A stretch of DNA of 43,396 bases from a bacterium. GTDB lineage: Bacteria; UBP15; UBA6099; JAJRTR01. The translations under genes and the position numbers were made by a program. The notes beneath the pieces are model-generated. The model made no database searches and was not told the origin of the DNA. It was given only the letters and a program-made list of their open reading frames with translations. How positions within the stretch are numbered: position 1 is the first letter of the stretch; each line of letters begins with the position of its first letter. Below, in pieces: positions 9,820-18,769 of the stretch. The DNA lies in assembly GCA_024278215.1 (NCBI GenBank), contig JAJRTR010000167.1, forward strand, positions 1 through 43,396, in the 5' to 3' direction.

Positions 9820-10373
9820 CTGGGAAATCTCCTTTCCCGCCTGTAATTTCTGTAATATGTTCCGGGCTCGGTGCGCACCGAGTTGAATTGCATCCGGCGA
9901 ACTTTCCGGTTGTAGTTTTCCGAGAACAGCGATTCTCTGTAACCGTAGCCCGGTTCCGATTTCATTCTTTCCGTAAATGGTATATACATTTTATCATACT
10001 TTTCCAGTTGGGCTGCAATATTTCTGTCTGTTTGTTCCCTGACCATCCAGAGAGTGGGAACGATAAAAACGAAGAAAGCAGCGGCGATGGCGGCGCGGAG
10101 CCGGCGGCGGCGGCGGACATGCAGCGGCTGGGCGGGCAGTGCTGTCGGAGCTACTTTCACGCCGTGTGCTTTCTCCGCCTCGCGAACCAGCCTTGCGCGC
10201 AGGGTGCCGGAGAACTCCTGTTTGAGCCGCGGGCAGGTGTCGGCTGCGCTCATGACGACGCGCGCGGTCTCGGCGGCGAGCAGAATTTCCGCATCCGCGC
10301 CGGGATCGACATCCGCGCCGTCGAGGTAATCCCCGAGCAGCTTTGCAAGTTGTTTTTCTTTTTCTTCTTCCAT
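9816..10373 (-). CDS. Putative membrane anti-sigma factor
   Basis: The protein has an acidic cytoplasmic N-terminus (MEEEKEKQLAKLLGDYLDGADVD), one transmembrane segment at about residues 95-115 (AAIAAAFFVFIVPTLWMV) and an extracytoplasmic tail rich in Arg and Tyr. Size, single-pass topology and position directly after an ECF sigma gene fit an anti-sigma factor. No zinc-binding HxxxCxxC motif is visible, so it would be a non-ZAS type. The start is uncertain: an in-frame GTG at 10418 would add 15 residues, and neither start has a strong ribosome site. It overlaps the downstream TPR gene by four bases. Confidence 0.62.
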   Translation of the reverse strand: MEEEKEKQLAKLLGDYLDGADVDPGADAEILLAAETARVVMSAADTCPRLKQEFSGTLRARLVREAEKAHGVKVAPTALPAQPLHVRRRRRLRAAIAAAFFVFIVPTLWMVREQTDRNIAAQLEKYDKMYIPFTERMKSEPGYGYRESLFSENYNRKVRRMQFNSVRTEPGTYYRNYRRERRFPR

Positions 10374-10424
10374 ATCTATTACCGTCCGTGCGGTGGTTTT
10401 CCGGCGTTGTCGATACACCGCGCT

Positions 10425-11015
10425 TCAGAGTTCCCCGTACTTCTTAATGTACGCCTCTCTGAACGACTTACACGCCCTGAAAAAAACCACGTCGAATGTC
10501 TCGATCGTCACTCCGAGCGCATCCGCGCATTCTTCCCTCGATTGCTTTTCCTTCAGCCGCATTATGACGGCGCTGGCGTAGCGCTTGTTTATTGTGCCAA
10601 GCACTTCTTCGATCCGGTCGCCGAGTATGCGGCTGAAATCTTCGACGACTACCGCATCTTCAGGCTGGTACGACGTGTCGGACTGATAGTCCAGCACCGC
10701 GCCGTCGACAGTCGAGTGTCGGATCGATTTGGAAATATGTTCGCGACACTTGTTTATTGCGATCATTCGCAGCCAGAAAAATATGCTCCTGTCACGCCAT
10801 TCGAAAGCCCCTATCTTGCCGAGAGCCATGAGGAATGTATCCTGGAGCACTTCTTCGGCTGCTTTTTCGTCGCGCAGGCGCGGAAATATCACTGTCTGAA
10901 ACAATGTGTTTTTGTACGCATCGTAAATCGCGCCGAAAGCTTCCCCGTCACCGTTCCGGGCTCTTTCGATAAGCGCGCGTTCTTCTTCGAGCGAAAGTTT
11001 GGATTCAAGCGCCAT
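10425..11015 (-). CDS. ECF-family RNA polymerase sigma factor
   Basis: The 196-residue product has the two sigma regions of the extracytoplasmic-function class. Region 2 covers about residues 25-95 (GEAFGAIYDAYKNTLFQTVI, AEEVLQDTFLMAL and IFFWLRMIAINKCREH). Region 4 covers about residues 135-190, with a helix-turn-helix at KEKQSREECADALGVTIET. The ATG at 11015 is preferred to an upstream GTG at 11054 because the sequence between them is not sigma-like. The stop lies about 50 bases before the anti-sigma ATG. It probably transcribes its own operon in response to an envelope signal; a TATAAT-like box lies about 10 bases before the ATG. Confidence 0.88.
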   Translation of the reverse strand: MALESKLSLEEERALIERARNGDGEAFGAIYDAYKNTLFQTVIFPRLRDEKAAEEVLQDTFLMALGKIGAFEWRDRSIFFWLRMIAINKCREHISKSIRHSTVDGAVLDYQSDTSYQPEDAVVVEDFSRILGDRIEEVLGTINKRYASAVIMRLKEKQSREECADALGVTIETFDVVFFRACKSFREAYIKKYGEL

Positions 11016-11084
11016 CGTAGCTTCTATTATATATGGTCCGAAACAACATTTCACTACACAGGGTGGACAGAATCATTATTATCA

Positions 11085-11107
11085 CGGATTTACCACAAAG
11101 AAATCTG
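11085..11107. repeat. Small palindromic repeat (CGGATTT...AAATCTG), degenerate copy
   Basis: CGGATTT and AAATCTG flank the loop ACCACAAAG. The better-preserved relatives at 24297 and 38940 share the ...CACAAAG loop. It lies in the 304-bp gap between the divergent sigma and Hsp70 genes. Apart from AT-rich stretches, nothing else was recognised in that gap. Confidence 0.5.
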
Positions 11108-11318
11108 TTAACGGAATCAGGAAAAAGCGAAAGATCGGCACGAGGAACTGCGAGAGACAGAAAGTAATTTTATTAAGGACTTTACAATACTATTGCCGAC
11201 ATATTAATATAGTTAACTATAGGCAATGTCCGATCTTTGGCTATTAGCGTTTAAAATAATTCGCCAGAGTGCGGTATTGTAACTATACCAGCATTATTTG
11301 AAGGTCAGGTGAACACCT

Positions 11319-13034
11319 ATGTCTCGCGCTGTGGGCATTGATTTCGGTACAACAAATTCCGTCGTCGCCGTGATGGAAGGCGGCGAAACAGTCGTCATCC
11401 CCAACAACCGCGGCGAGCGGCTCACTCCGTCGGTTGTTTCTTTCGGGGGCGGCGGAGAGATACTTGTCGGAACGGCCGCGAAAAATCAGGCGATAATAAA
11501 TTTCGAGCGCACTGTTGTCTCTGTAAAGCGAAAGTTCGGCACTGAGTTTTCTCTCGGCGTCGACGACAAAAAATACAATCCCGAGCAGATAGCGGCCATA
11601 GTTATCGGCAGACTCAAGGAAAGCGCCGAGGAATTCATCGGAGAAGAAGTGCGAAGCGCGGTAATCACCGTTCCGGCATATTTCAACGACGGCCAGAGAC
11701 AGTCGGTGAAGAAGGCTGGAGAGATGGCGGGGCTGGAAGTGATGCGGCTGATAAATGAGCCTACAGCGGCGGCGCTCGCGTACAATATGCCGCGCGGCGG
11801 CGAGGGCGCGATACTCGTGTTCGATCTCGGCGGCGGCACTTTCGACGTTTCCATACTCGATGTTTCCGACACTGTCTATGAAGTCATCGCCACGGCGGGC
11901 AACAACAAGCTGGGCGGCGACGATTTCGACACGGCGCTTGTGCATCACTTCTGCAGCGAGTTTTACCAGCAGCACAGCATTGATCTTCGCGAGGACCTGA
12001 TGGCGCTCCAGAAGATACGCGACGCGGCCGAGCAGGCGAAAAAAGAGTTGTCCGAATCCGACGCTACGACTGTGAATGTTCCTTTTATTTCCGCGGACAA
12101 AGACGGGCCGAAACATCTCGAAATCACTATCACACGCACAGGGTTCGAGAACCTGATAAGAAAGCATCTCGACGAAATAGATGAACTCGTGGTCCGTGCC
12201 ATGGAAGACGCCGATGTGGAAGCGGAGGATATCGACAGGGTGATCCTGGTGGGCGGATCGACGCGGGTGCCTGCGGTTCAGAGGCTGCTCGATGACCGGT
12301 TCGCGGGGCGTGTGATGAAGAACACGAATCCTGACGAATGTGTCGCGGCAGGCGCTGCGATACAGGCGGGCATCATGAGCGGCAGCGTGAAGGGACTCGT
12401 GCTGGTGGATGTCACGCCGCTGACGCTGGGCATTGAAACCGAGCACGATGTTTTCGTGCCGATCATCGAGCGCAACAGTTGCATCCCCACATCGCAGAAC
12501 AGGATTTTCACCACTGTCACAGACAACCAGAACGAGGTGGAGATACACGTGGTACAGGGCGAGCGTTCGCAGGCGAGCAAGAACTATTCGCTGGGTAAAT
12601 TCACACTCGAGGACATCGAACCGGCGCGGCGCGGCACTCCGCGCATCGAGGTGCTGTTCGACATCGACGTCAACGGGATAGTGCATGTGAGCGCGAAAGA
12701 CCAGCGCACCGGCAACGCGAAGAAGATCGAAGTGTCGCCCCGTGAGAAACTGTCGGAAGAGGAGATCGAGCAGATCGTCTCGGACGCCGAACAGCACAGG
12801 CGCGACGACGAAGTGTTCCTGGGCCGCCGACAGCTCATAAAGCAGGCGCGCACCCTGCTCGTGTTGCTGAAAACGAAGGCTGCTTCCGGTGACATTTCCG
12901 ACGACGACGAGGTCCCAGAAATAAATGAACTTGTCGAATATATCGAAAAGGTCATGCAGGGTGACGACATCGAACAGATACGGAACGCGATTGAAACGAT
13001 GAACGTATACCTGAACGAGCTGGCGGTCGCGTGA
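11319..13034 (+). CDS. DnaK-like Hsp70 chaperone, short C-terminus
   Basis: The 571-residue protein carries the Hsp70 ATPase signatures GIDFGTTNSVVAV (residues 6-18), VPAYFNDGQRQ, VFDLGGGTFDVSIL and ILVGGSTRVPAVQ. A substrate-binding beta domain begins around residue 365 (VLVDVTPLTLGIET). It is about 65 residues shorter than E. coli DnaK (638): the helical lid is abbreviated and the EEVD-like tail is absent, so it is probably a specialised paralogue rather than the main DnaK. AGGTG lies upstream of the ATG. The stop codon overlaps the start of the J-domain gene by one base, so a dedicated Hsp70/J pair is implied. No GrpE gene or CIRCE element is seen nearby. Confidence 0.9.
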   Translation: MSRAVGIDFGTTNSVVAVMEGGETVVIPNNRGERLTPSVVSFGGGGEILVGTAAKNQAIINFERTVVSVKRKFGTEFSLGVDDKKYNPEQIAAIVIGRLKESAEEFIGEEVRSAVITVPAYFNDGQRQSVKKAGEMAGLEVMRLINEPTAAALAYNMPRGGEGAILVFDLGGGTFDVSILDVSDTVYEVIATAGNNKLGGDDFDTALVHHFCSEFYQQHSIDLREDLMALQKIRDAAEQAKKELSESDATTVNVPFISADKDGPKHLEITITRTGFENLIRKHLDEIDELVVRAMEDADVEAEDIDRVILVGGSTRVPAVQRLLDDRFAGRVMKNTNPDECVAAGAAIQAGIMSGSVKGLVLVDVTPLTLGIETEHDVFVPIIERNSCIPTSQNRIFTTVTDNQNEVEIHVVQGERSQASKNYSLGKFTLEDIEPARRGTPRIEVLFDIDVNGIVHVSAKDQRTGNAKKIEVSPREKLSEEEIEQIVSDAEQHRRDDEVFLGRRQLIKQARTLLVLLKTKAASGDISDDDEVPEINELVEYIEKVMQGDDIEQIRNAIETMNVYLNELAVA

Positions 13035-13714
13035 TGGCGGCGGATGCGCGGGAAAAGATAAAAAAATACTGCGCTGTACTCGGTGTGGCGGAAGGCGCCG
13101 GGGCAAAAGAGCTCAAAAAGGCCTACCACTGCAAAGCGGCTAAACTTCACCCCGACGTATGCCCGAACGATCCCATGGCAACCGAGGCTTTCAGGAAAGT
13201 CAACATTGCTTATCAGTATCTTAAAAAAGATGCGCGTGGCAGGAAGAAAAAATCACGTCCGAAGATCAACAAGGTAACGCGCGTCCCGGCTTCGGACTTC
13301 ACGGCGTCGCGGCGTCGTGCCGTGCCGCCTGCGCTGGACCTGCCCCCCGAAGAACTCGCCTTCCGGCTCAAATATTCCAGCAACACTTATGTTCGCATTC
13401 ACGCTGTACGCACGCTCCGCAAAACCGGGGGCAAGGAGGCTGTGTGGGCTGTTCTGCCTGCTATCGAGGACACCAACCGGCAGGTGGCCGCCGAGGCAGT
13501 AGCCGCGCTCGGGATGCTGGGCGCCCGCATCGCCGTTCTGCCGCTGATCCAGCTTTATAACAAAGCCGATACGATACTACAGTTACGTATCCAGTGGGCG
13601 CTGAAAAGGATCGATTCGCCAATAGCAGCAAGATTCGTTTCCCGCATCTCGCCGGAAAAAGAGGAATCGACCACCCTCGAAGCCCCCCGCTCCGGCGAGG
13701 GCTCGACAGCCTGA
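13034..13714 (+). CDS. J-domain co-chaperone fused to HEAT repeats
   Basis: Residues 8-68 form a DnaJ J-domain: YCAVLGVAEGAGAKELKKAYHCKAAKLHPDVCPND contains the essential HPD motif, followed by AFRKVNIAYQYLKKD. After a basic linker, residues 105-205 hold HEAT-like alpha repeats (NTYVRIHAVRTLRKTGGKEAVWAVLPAIEDTNRQVAAEAVAALG), a protein-binding scaffold. The glycine-rich and zinc-finger regions of true DnaJ are absent. The J-domain should stimulate the ATPase of the overlapping Hsp70, and the HEAT part may choose the client. The ATG at 13034 overlaps the TGA of the Hsp70 gene; a GTG one codon earlier is the alternative. Confidence 0.85.
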   Translation: MAADAREKIKKYCAVLGVAEGAGAKELKKAYHCKAAKLHPDVCPNDPMATEAFRKVNIAYQYLKKDARGRKKKSRPKINKVTRVPASDFTASRRRAVPPALDLPPEELAFRLKYSSNTYVRIHAVRTLRKTGGKEAVWAVLPAIEDTNRQVAAEAVAALGMLGARIAVLPLIQLYNKADTILQLRIQWALKRIDSPIAARFVSRISPEKEESTTLEAPRSGEGSTA

Positions 13715-13755
13715 AACTTTTTGCCGGGCGCATGGAGAGAAACAGAAGGTACACA

Positions 13756-14664
13756 ATGACAATACACGACGATCATCTGCACTTGAGGCCGCATGTCGCA
13801 CCGACGCCGCCGCACGAGCTCGCGCCTCTGTTGAAAGCTGCGGGCGCGGCAGGCTTTGCGCCCGGCATTCGCGAGCATCCACCGCTGCCCGGACCATACC
13901 GCATCGGGCCACACAGCGACTACGATTATGCTATGCGCGAGCACGAGGTCGAGCGATTTTTCGATCTCTTCGTCGCCGCGGGCCGGCCTGTCGGCTTCGA
14001 GTTCGATTACATTGCAGGCTTCGAGGAGGAGCAGAAAAATATACTCGACGATATGACTGCCCGCGCCCAGTCAAAAGGCGTCCCCGTTTCGGGCGTCATC
14101 GGCTCCGTGCACTTCCTGCCCGGCGATATCGTAGATGTCGAGTATGAGAAAAGCGGATTGCAGACAGTAATGTGGGACCTGGATGAAAATGTATTCAGGA
14201 GACACTTGAAGAACCGGGGCGCGGCACGCATGATCCGCGACTACTTCGGCGCGCAGCGTGAGCTGATCGGCATGAAAACCTTTGACGTGCTCGGACACAT
14301 TGAACTGATACGGAAGTTCGACACGAAGGATTCAAACGGCGACAGCATATATTTCGCGGATGTGGAAGACTTGTATATGGAGCTCGCGCGTGGAGTGATC
14401 GAACTTCTCGCGGAGTCGCCGATGGCGCTCGAGATCAACACGGCGGGGATGTTCGCAAAGCTCGGGCGGCCTTATATTTCACAGGAGCTTCTTAATTACG
14501 CGGTCGAAGCGGGTGTGCCGACCTGTTACGGTTCAGACTCGCATCTGCCTGAAAGAGTGGGGGCCGGCTGGGACATCGTCGCGCGAATGCTGGAGCGGGC
14601 CGGCCGCGAGCGGCTTGTGACATTCGACAACCGGAAAATGATTGAATACTCGTGGGTGAAATGA
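13756..14664 (+). CDS. PHP-domain phosphoesterase (histidinol-phosphatase-like)
   Basis: The 302-residue protein has the metal-binding motifs of the PHP superfamily: an N-terminal HxH (DHLHLRPH, about residues 5-12), GSVHFLPGDIVD near residue 117, a DVLGHIELIRKF segment, and C-terminal YGSDSHLPERVG. The architecture fits HisK-type histidinol-phosphatases that hydrolyse phosphate monoesters in a trinuclear metal site. The true substrate is not certain, because no other histidine-biosynthesis gene is in the window. The start at 13756 is chosen because the HxH motif follows immediately and AGAAGGT precedes it. It lies 41 bases after the J-domain gene on the same strand. Confidence 0.85.
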   Translation: MTIHDDHLHLRPHVAPTPPHELAPLLKAAGAAGFAPGIREHPPLPGPYRIGPHSDYDYAMREHEVERFFDLFVAAGRPVGFEFDYIAGFEEEQKNILDDMTARAQSKGVPVSGVIGSVHFLPGDIVDVEYEKSGLQTVMWDLDENVFRRHLKNRGAARMIRDYFGAQRELIGMKTFDVLGHIELIRKFDTKDSNGDSIYFADVEDLYMELARGVIELLAESPMALEINTAGMFAKLGRPYISQELLNYAVEAGVPTCYGSDSHLPERVGAGWDIVARMLERAGRERLVTFDNRKMIEYSWVK

Positions 14665-14709
14665 AGAATAGAAGAACAGACACCGGCAAAAAACAAATAC
14701 CGACCGTCG

Positions 14710-15339
14710 CTATCGCTTATCCTTCTTTATACCGTTTAGAACCATGTTCATGAGAAATTCCTCGAACTGTTTGACGGAATTATTGCAGACCTTTTTCAGA
14801 GAATCCGACTTACCCCATTGAATGACGCATGTCGAGATGAGTTCGCAGGCGGCGAAACCGTCTGTATCATCGAAGATGCCTGCTGCCGCGCATTCGTCGT
14901 AAAAGTAGCGGAACTTGTCGATATAGAGGACTTTCTTCTCTTCCATGATTTCCCGGTCGGTTGCTTCCATGCCGAGGAGCTCAGGGATAAGCGCCCTTGC
15001 TGTCTGGCTGTACTCTTCAGTCAGAGTCAATTGTACGTGGATGGCCTCCCTGAATTTTTCTTCCGGCGGTATGTCCCTGGTTTTTATACGGTCCCATTCG
15101 GCGAAGAGCATGCTGTGGGCTTCGTCCATGACGAGGAATAGAAGGTCTTTTTTGCTGTCTATGTATTCGTAGAGAGTGCCTTTGCCGAGGTCCGCTTCTT
15201 CGGCTATTTCGCGGACGGTGGCGTTATGATAACCTTTGCGGGCGAACACGGCGGCGGCGGCGGTGAATATCTGCCTGCGCCGTTTGTTCGCATGTTCCTG
15301 CGATCTTTTAAGTGCTGCTGCGGATTTTTTTCTTGCCAT
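14710..15339 (-). CDS. TetR/AcrR-family repressor of the efflux operon
   Basis: The 209-residue protein has a classic TetR DNA-binding N-terminus at about residues 22-68 (IFTAAAAVFARKGYHNATVREIAEEADLGKGTLYEYIDSKKDLL). An all-helical ligand-binding and dimerisation domain follows. It is the last gene of the minus-strand run TolC, membrane fusion protein, RND pump, TetR. A TetR-type palindrome directly after the promoter of that run (21881-21899) makes autorepression of the whole operon likely, relieved when an efflux substrate binds. That link is inferred from position. Confidence 0.88.
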   Translation of the reverse strand: MARKKSAAALKRSQEHANKRRRQIFTAAAAVFARKGYHNATVREIAEEADLGKGTLYEYIDSKKDLLFLVMDEAHSMLFAEWDRIKTRDIPPEEKFREAIHVQLTLTEEYSQTARALIPELLGMEATDREIMEEKKVLYIDKFRYFYDECAAAGIFDDTDGFAACELISTCVIQWGKSDSLKKVCNNSVKQFEEFLMNMVLNGIKKDKR

Positions 15340-15381
15340 GTCGGTCCCGGCTCCTAATGGTTCTTGTAGCTTTTATAAGAT

Positions 15382-15405
15382 GGAAGCTGGAGCTTCCGCT
15401 TTTTT
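15382..15405 (+). terminator. Hairpin with T-run, plus-strand orientation
   Basis: GGAAGC-tgga-GCTTCC is followed by GC and six T residues on the plus strand. This looks like an intrinsic terminator, but both flanking genes are on the minus strand, so it could only stop antisense transcription. It may be coincidental. Confidence 0.35.
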
Positions 15406-15417
15406 CTGCGTCTGCTC

Positions 15418-15444
15418 ATCGACAACATGTTGTCGCTTACGGCG
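15418..15444. repeat. Short hairpin repeat after RND stop codon
   Basis: The 14-bp palindrome GACAACATGTTGTC is followed by GCTTACGGCG. A sibling at 22038-22064 (GACAACGCTTTGTC followed by GCTTACAGCG) also sits immediately past the stop of a minus-strand gene. It may be a small mRNA 3'-end element shared by the two genes. Confidence 0.5.
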
Positions 15445-15454
15445 CGATAAGGGC

Positions 15455-18400
15455 CTAATCAGCAGCATCATTCTTTTTAAGGTGATCCCACAGGGGCGGC
15501 AGGTCACGTTTCCCGGTGATATAGAGAACTGCACGCGTTCCGCTGTCGAACAGTATGTACATGGCGGGAATGAACACGAGAGTGAGCACAGCCGAAACGG
15601 TGAGTCCGCCGATCGCGATGATCGCCATCGGAGCACGCATTCCGCCGCCTTCCCCGCCGAAAAACGCCGCGGGGACCATGCCGCAGATCGTCGATAGTGT
15701 CGTGATGAGGATCGGTCTTAGCCTCTTGGGGGAAGCGTCGAGAATAGCGTCGTTTCTCGACATCCCTTCCTCTCGCTTCTGGTTGATAAAGTCGATCAGG
15801 AGAATTCCGTTGTTCACCACTATTCCGATAAGAAGTACTATGCCGATCTGGGACATCATATTGAATGTATTGTTCGAGAGATAAAGCGACCACACCACGC
15901 CGATGAATGTAAGCGGGAGCGTGAACATAACGACCAGCGGCTGGAGAAACGACTCGAACTGCGCGGCCATGACCATGTAAATAAATATCAGGGCGAGCAA
16001 CATAGCCGTGCCCATTTCGGCGCCCATCTCGGACATCTGCGAGTACTCGCCTTCATACTCGACAGTGTATCCTTTCGGCAACCCCATCTTTTTTATGCCG
16101 GCTTTAATGGAGTTCACGACTTCGTTGATTGTCTTGTCGCCGAGCGCGCCTTCGAGCTTGATGAGCGGCACACCGTCCTTGCGCCTGAGCGTCGCGTAGC
16201 CGAGGTCCTGTTCGACCCGCGCTACATTCGACAGCCTGACAGCGCCCCGCTTCGTCATGATGGGAATGTTTTTAACATCTTCCACCGTTTGCCTGTTTTC
16301 GCCGTCGAACCTGACACGTATGTCGTATTCGTCGCCGCCGACACGATATTTGACCGAGTCGTCTCCTTCGAGCGAAGCGCGCATCGTCATGCCGACAGTC
16401 GCGACATCCAGCCCCATCCGCGCCATTTTCTCTTTGTCGGGAATAACCCTGATTTCGGATTTTCCCGTTTCATAAGAACTGTTGACATCCTGCGCGCCGG
16501 GAGTCGCCTTGACTATATTCTCGATTTTTTCCGAAAGAGCCACCAGCGTTTCCATGTCCGGGCCCATGATGTCGACTTCGAGCGGAAGCTGACCCGGCGG
16601 GCCTCCCATGTTGGCCTGCACGATCTGGAAAGTGGCGTCGGGAATAGTTGCGGCGTGATGTCTCAGCAGGCTGATGATGTCGTCCGTGCTTCGGTCCCTG
16701 TCGGCAAAACCGACAAGATTTATCGTCATGTAGCCCTTTGTGGGCGCTTTTTGAGACATGCTTCCCTTCAGGTCCTGCCCCGCGATGCCCGTATATGTTT
16801 CGACTTCCGGGATCGTTTTTACGAATTCTTCCATGTCTTTAATTGCATTGTTTGTGTCGTCGAGAGAAGAATAGGCGGGCATGTCGAGAAGAACATATAT
16901 CTCGCCCTGATCGGTGGACGGAACGTATTCCTGCTTAACGAGTGGAAACACGAATTTAAGTGTTGCCAGAAAGATACCGGTGATAACTATGATCGTAACC
17001 GGCCAGAGCTTTATGTTGGCCCTTAGTATCGCCGGGTATGACCGCTGAACACGACCCATAAAGAAGTCGAAAACCGGAAACAGGAGATACCTGAAAACGG
17101 CGGTGAACGGGAAGAAAATGACGCCGAGCATCTTCATGATGAACGACTGCCCGGTTTTGATCTTCTCCCCGTTTTCGTCCTTGAGCTGCTTGAACATCCG
17201 GGCGGATAGCGCCGGTGTCAGCGTGAAAGCGATGAAGATGGCGAATATCGTGGCGAATACAACAGAGAAGCCGAACTGCTTGAAGAACTGCCCGGTCATG
17301 CCGGTCATGAACGCTACCGGGATGAACACGCAAATATTGGTCGAACCGGAAGCGATAACGGCAAGACCGACCTGTTTCACGCCGTCGGCCGCCGCCTGTG
17401 CAGGCGGTTTCCCCATCTCGAGGTGCCGGTATATGTTTTCGAGCACAACGACGGAATTATCCACGAGCGTACCCACAGCGATCGACAGGCCCATCAGGGA
17501 CATGAAGTTGATGGTGAAACCCGCGACATATATCGGCATGAATGTGCCGATGATGGCTGTTGGAAGCGCAAGGAAGATAATGAACGTGCTGCGGAGGTCT
17601 TTGAGGAAGAGGAATATCATCAGGGTGGCGAAGAGGCCGCCGTAGAGCAGGCTCGTTTTCACCTCTGCAAGCGCGTTTACGACGAAGTGGGACATATCCA
17701 TCGTCACCCTGACGATGTAGTCGTCCGGCAGGTATTTGCCCACGAGTGTTTTCAACGCTTTTTTTGTGTCGGCGGCAACCTCGACCGTGTTCGCGCCGCT
17801 TTGTTTTATGATTTCCATCGTCACGGCGTTTTCGGAATTCAGGCGCGAGTATTTAGTTGTGTCTTTTACGGAATCGACAACTGTTGCGATGTCACCGATC
17901 TTCACAAGCCCCATCGGGCCGGCGATTTCCACGTCTTTTATTTCGTCGACCGTGCGGTACTCGCCCATAAGCCGCACGATACTTTCATCTGTGCCTTTTT
18001 TGATTTTTCCGGCGGGAAAGTCGATGTTGTCCCGGCCCAGCGCCTGCACCACCTGCAGTATGGAAAGGTTGTAGCCGATCAGCTTGTCGCGGTTCACGTT
18101 GACTTGTATCTCCCGCTCCTGTCCGCCGGAGACACCCACATTGGCGACACCGTTTATCTTCTCGAGTTGTTTCGAGACAATGTCGTCTACAGCTTTTCGC
18201 ACTTCGAGCTCGGATCGCGGGGCGGAGACAGCGGCGAAAAGAATCGGGAACGCCGTCGGGTCGATCTGCTGGATGAAAGGGTCCTCGGCATCGTCGGGCA
18301 GATCATTTATAACAAGGTCTATTTTGTCGCGGATTTCGTTGACTTTCGCGTCGAGGTCGACACCCATGTGGAACTCCATCATGATGTTCGACATGCTTTC

Positions 18401-18655
18401 GCCGGACGTGCTGTAATACTTTTTCAAGTCGCTGAGTGAAGACAGCTCATCTTCAAGTTTGTCGGTGACCTGGAGGTCCACTTCCTCGGGCGACGCGCCC
18501 GGATATATGGTAACTACCATCACATAGGGGATATCGGCTTCGGGAAACAGTTCGACCGGCAGTTTCTGTATGGCGGTCAGACCCAGAATGACAACCGCCA
18601 TGATTATCATCGTTATAAAAACCGGCCTGCGTATCGATACATCCGCGAGATTCAT
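15455..18655 (-). CDS. RND-family efflux pump, inner-membrane subunit (HAE1/AcrB-like)
   Basis: The 1066-residue protein has the length and internal duplication of RND transporters. TM1 lies at residues 11-29 (VFITMIIMAVVILGLTAI), a first large periplasmic loop follows (PVELFPEADIPYVMVVTIYPGASPEEVD), then TM2-TM6 around residues 335-480 with the conserved GTLVDNSVVVLENIYRH, a second periplasmic loop, and TM8-12 around residues 870-1040. It exports substrates from periplasm or membrane using the proton gradient, as a trimer with the adjacent fusion protein and TolC homologue. Upstream neighbours on the same strand encode both partners and the downstream gene encodes the TetR regulator. The substrate class is not predictable here. 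Confidence 0.93.
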   Translation of the reverse strand: MNLADVSIRRPVFITMIIMAVVILGLTAIQKLPVELFPEADIPYVMVVTIYPGASPEEVDLQVTDKLEDELSSLSDLKKYYSTSGESMSNIMMEFHMGVDLDAKVNEIRDKIDLVINDLPDDAEDPFIQQIDPTAFPILFAAVSAPRSELEVRKAVDDIVSKQLEKINGVANVGVSGGQEREIQVNVNRDKLIGYNLSILQVVQALGRDNIDFPAGKIKKGTDESIVRLMGEYRTVDEIKDVEIAGPMGLVKIGDIATVVDSVKDTTKYSRLNSENAVTMEIIKQSGANTVEVAADTKKALKTLVGKYLPDDYIVRVTMDMSHFVVNALAEVKTSLLYGGLFATLMIFLFLKDLRSTFIIFLALPTAIIGTFMPIYVAGFTINFMSLMGLSIAVGTLVDNSVVVLENIYRHLEMGKPPAQAAADGVKQVGLAVIASGSTNICVFIPVAFMTGMTGQFFKQFGFSVVFATIFAIFIAFTLTPALSARMFKQLKDENGEKIKTGQSFIMKMLGVIFFPFTAVFRYLLFPVFDFFMGRVQRSYPAILRANIKLWPVTIIVITGIFLATLKFVFPLVKQEYVPSTDQGEIYVLLDMPAYSSLDDTNNAIKDMEEFVKTIPEVETYTGIAGQDLKGSMSQKAPTKGYMTINLVGFADRDRSTDDIISLLRHHAATIPDATFQIVQANMGGPPGQLPLEVDIMGPDMETLVALSEKIENIVKATPGAQDVNSSYETGKSEIRVIPDKEKMARMGLDVATVGMTMRASLEGDDSVKYRVGGDEYDIRVRFDGENRQTVEDVKNIPIMTKRGAVRLSNVARVEQDLGYATLRRKDGVPLIKLEGALGDKTINEVVNSIKAGIKKMGLPKGYTVEYEGEYSQMSEMGAEMGTAMLLALIFIYMVMAAQFESFLQPLVVMFTLPLTFIGVVWSLYLSNNTFNMMSQIGIVLLIGIVVNNGILLIDFINQKREEGMSRNDAILDASPKRLRPILITTLSTICGMVPAAFFGGEGGGMRAPMAIIAIGGLTVSAVLTLVFIPAMYILFDSGTRAVLYITGKRDLPPLWDHLKKNDAAD

Positions 18656-18769
18656 TCCGCAATGTTCCTTTTCTTCAGTCTACTTCTTCTGTGTTTCTTC
18701 ACTTAACCGCGCTGGTGAAATATGCGGGTTAATAAATCCGCATACGCCCTGCCCCGGCTATACGCTGCT

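Noticed and set aside
11283-13106. 607-codon open frame on the minus strand across the Hsp70 gene
   Set aside because: It is the mirror of a strongly conserved hsp70 gene; long antisense frames over hsp70 are a known codon-usage artefact, and the product has no recognisable domain.
16289-18439. Long plus-strand open frames over the RND pump gene
   Set aside because: The opposite strand encodes an unmistakable full-length RND transporter; these frames lack motifs and ribosome sites.
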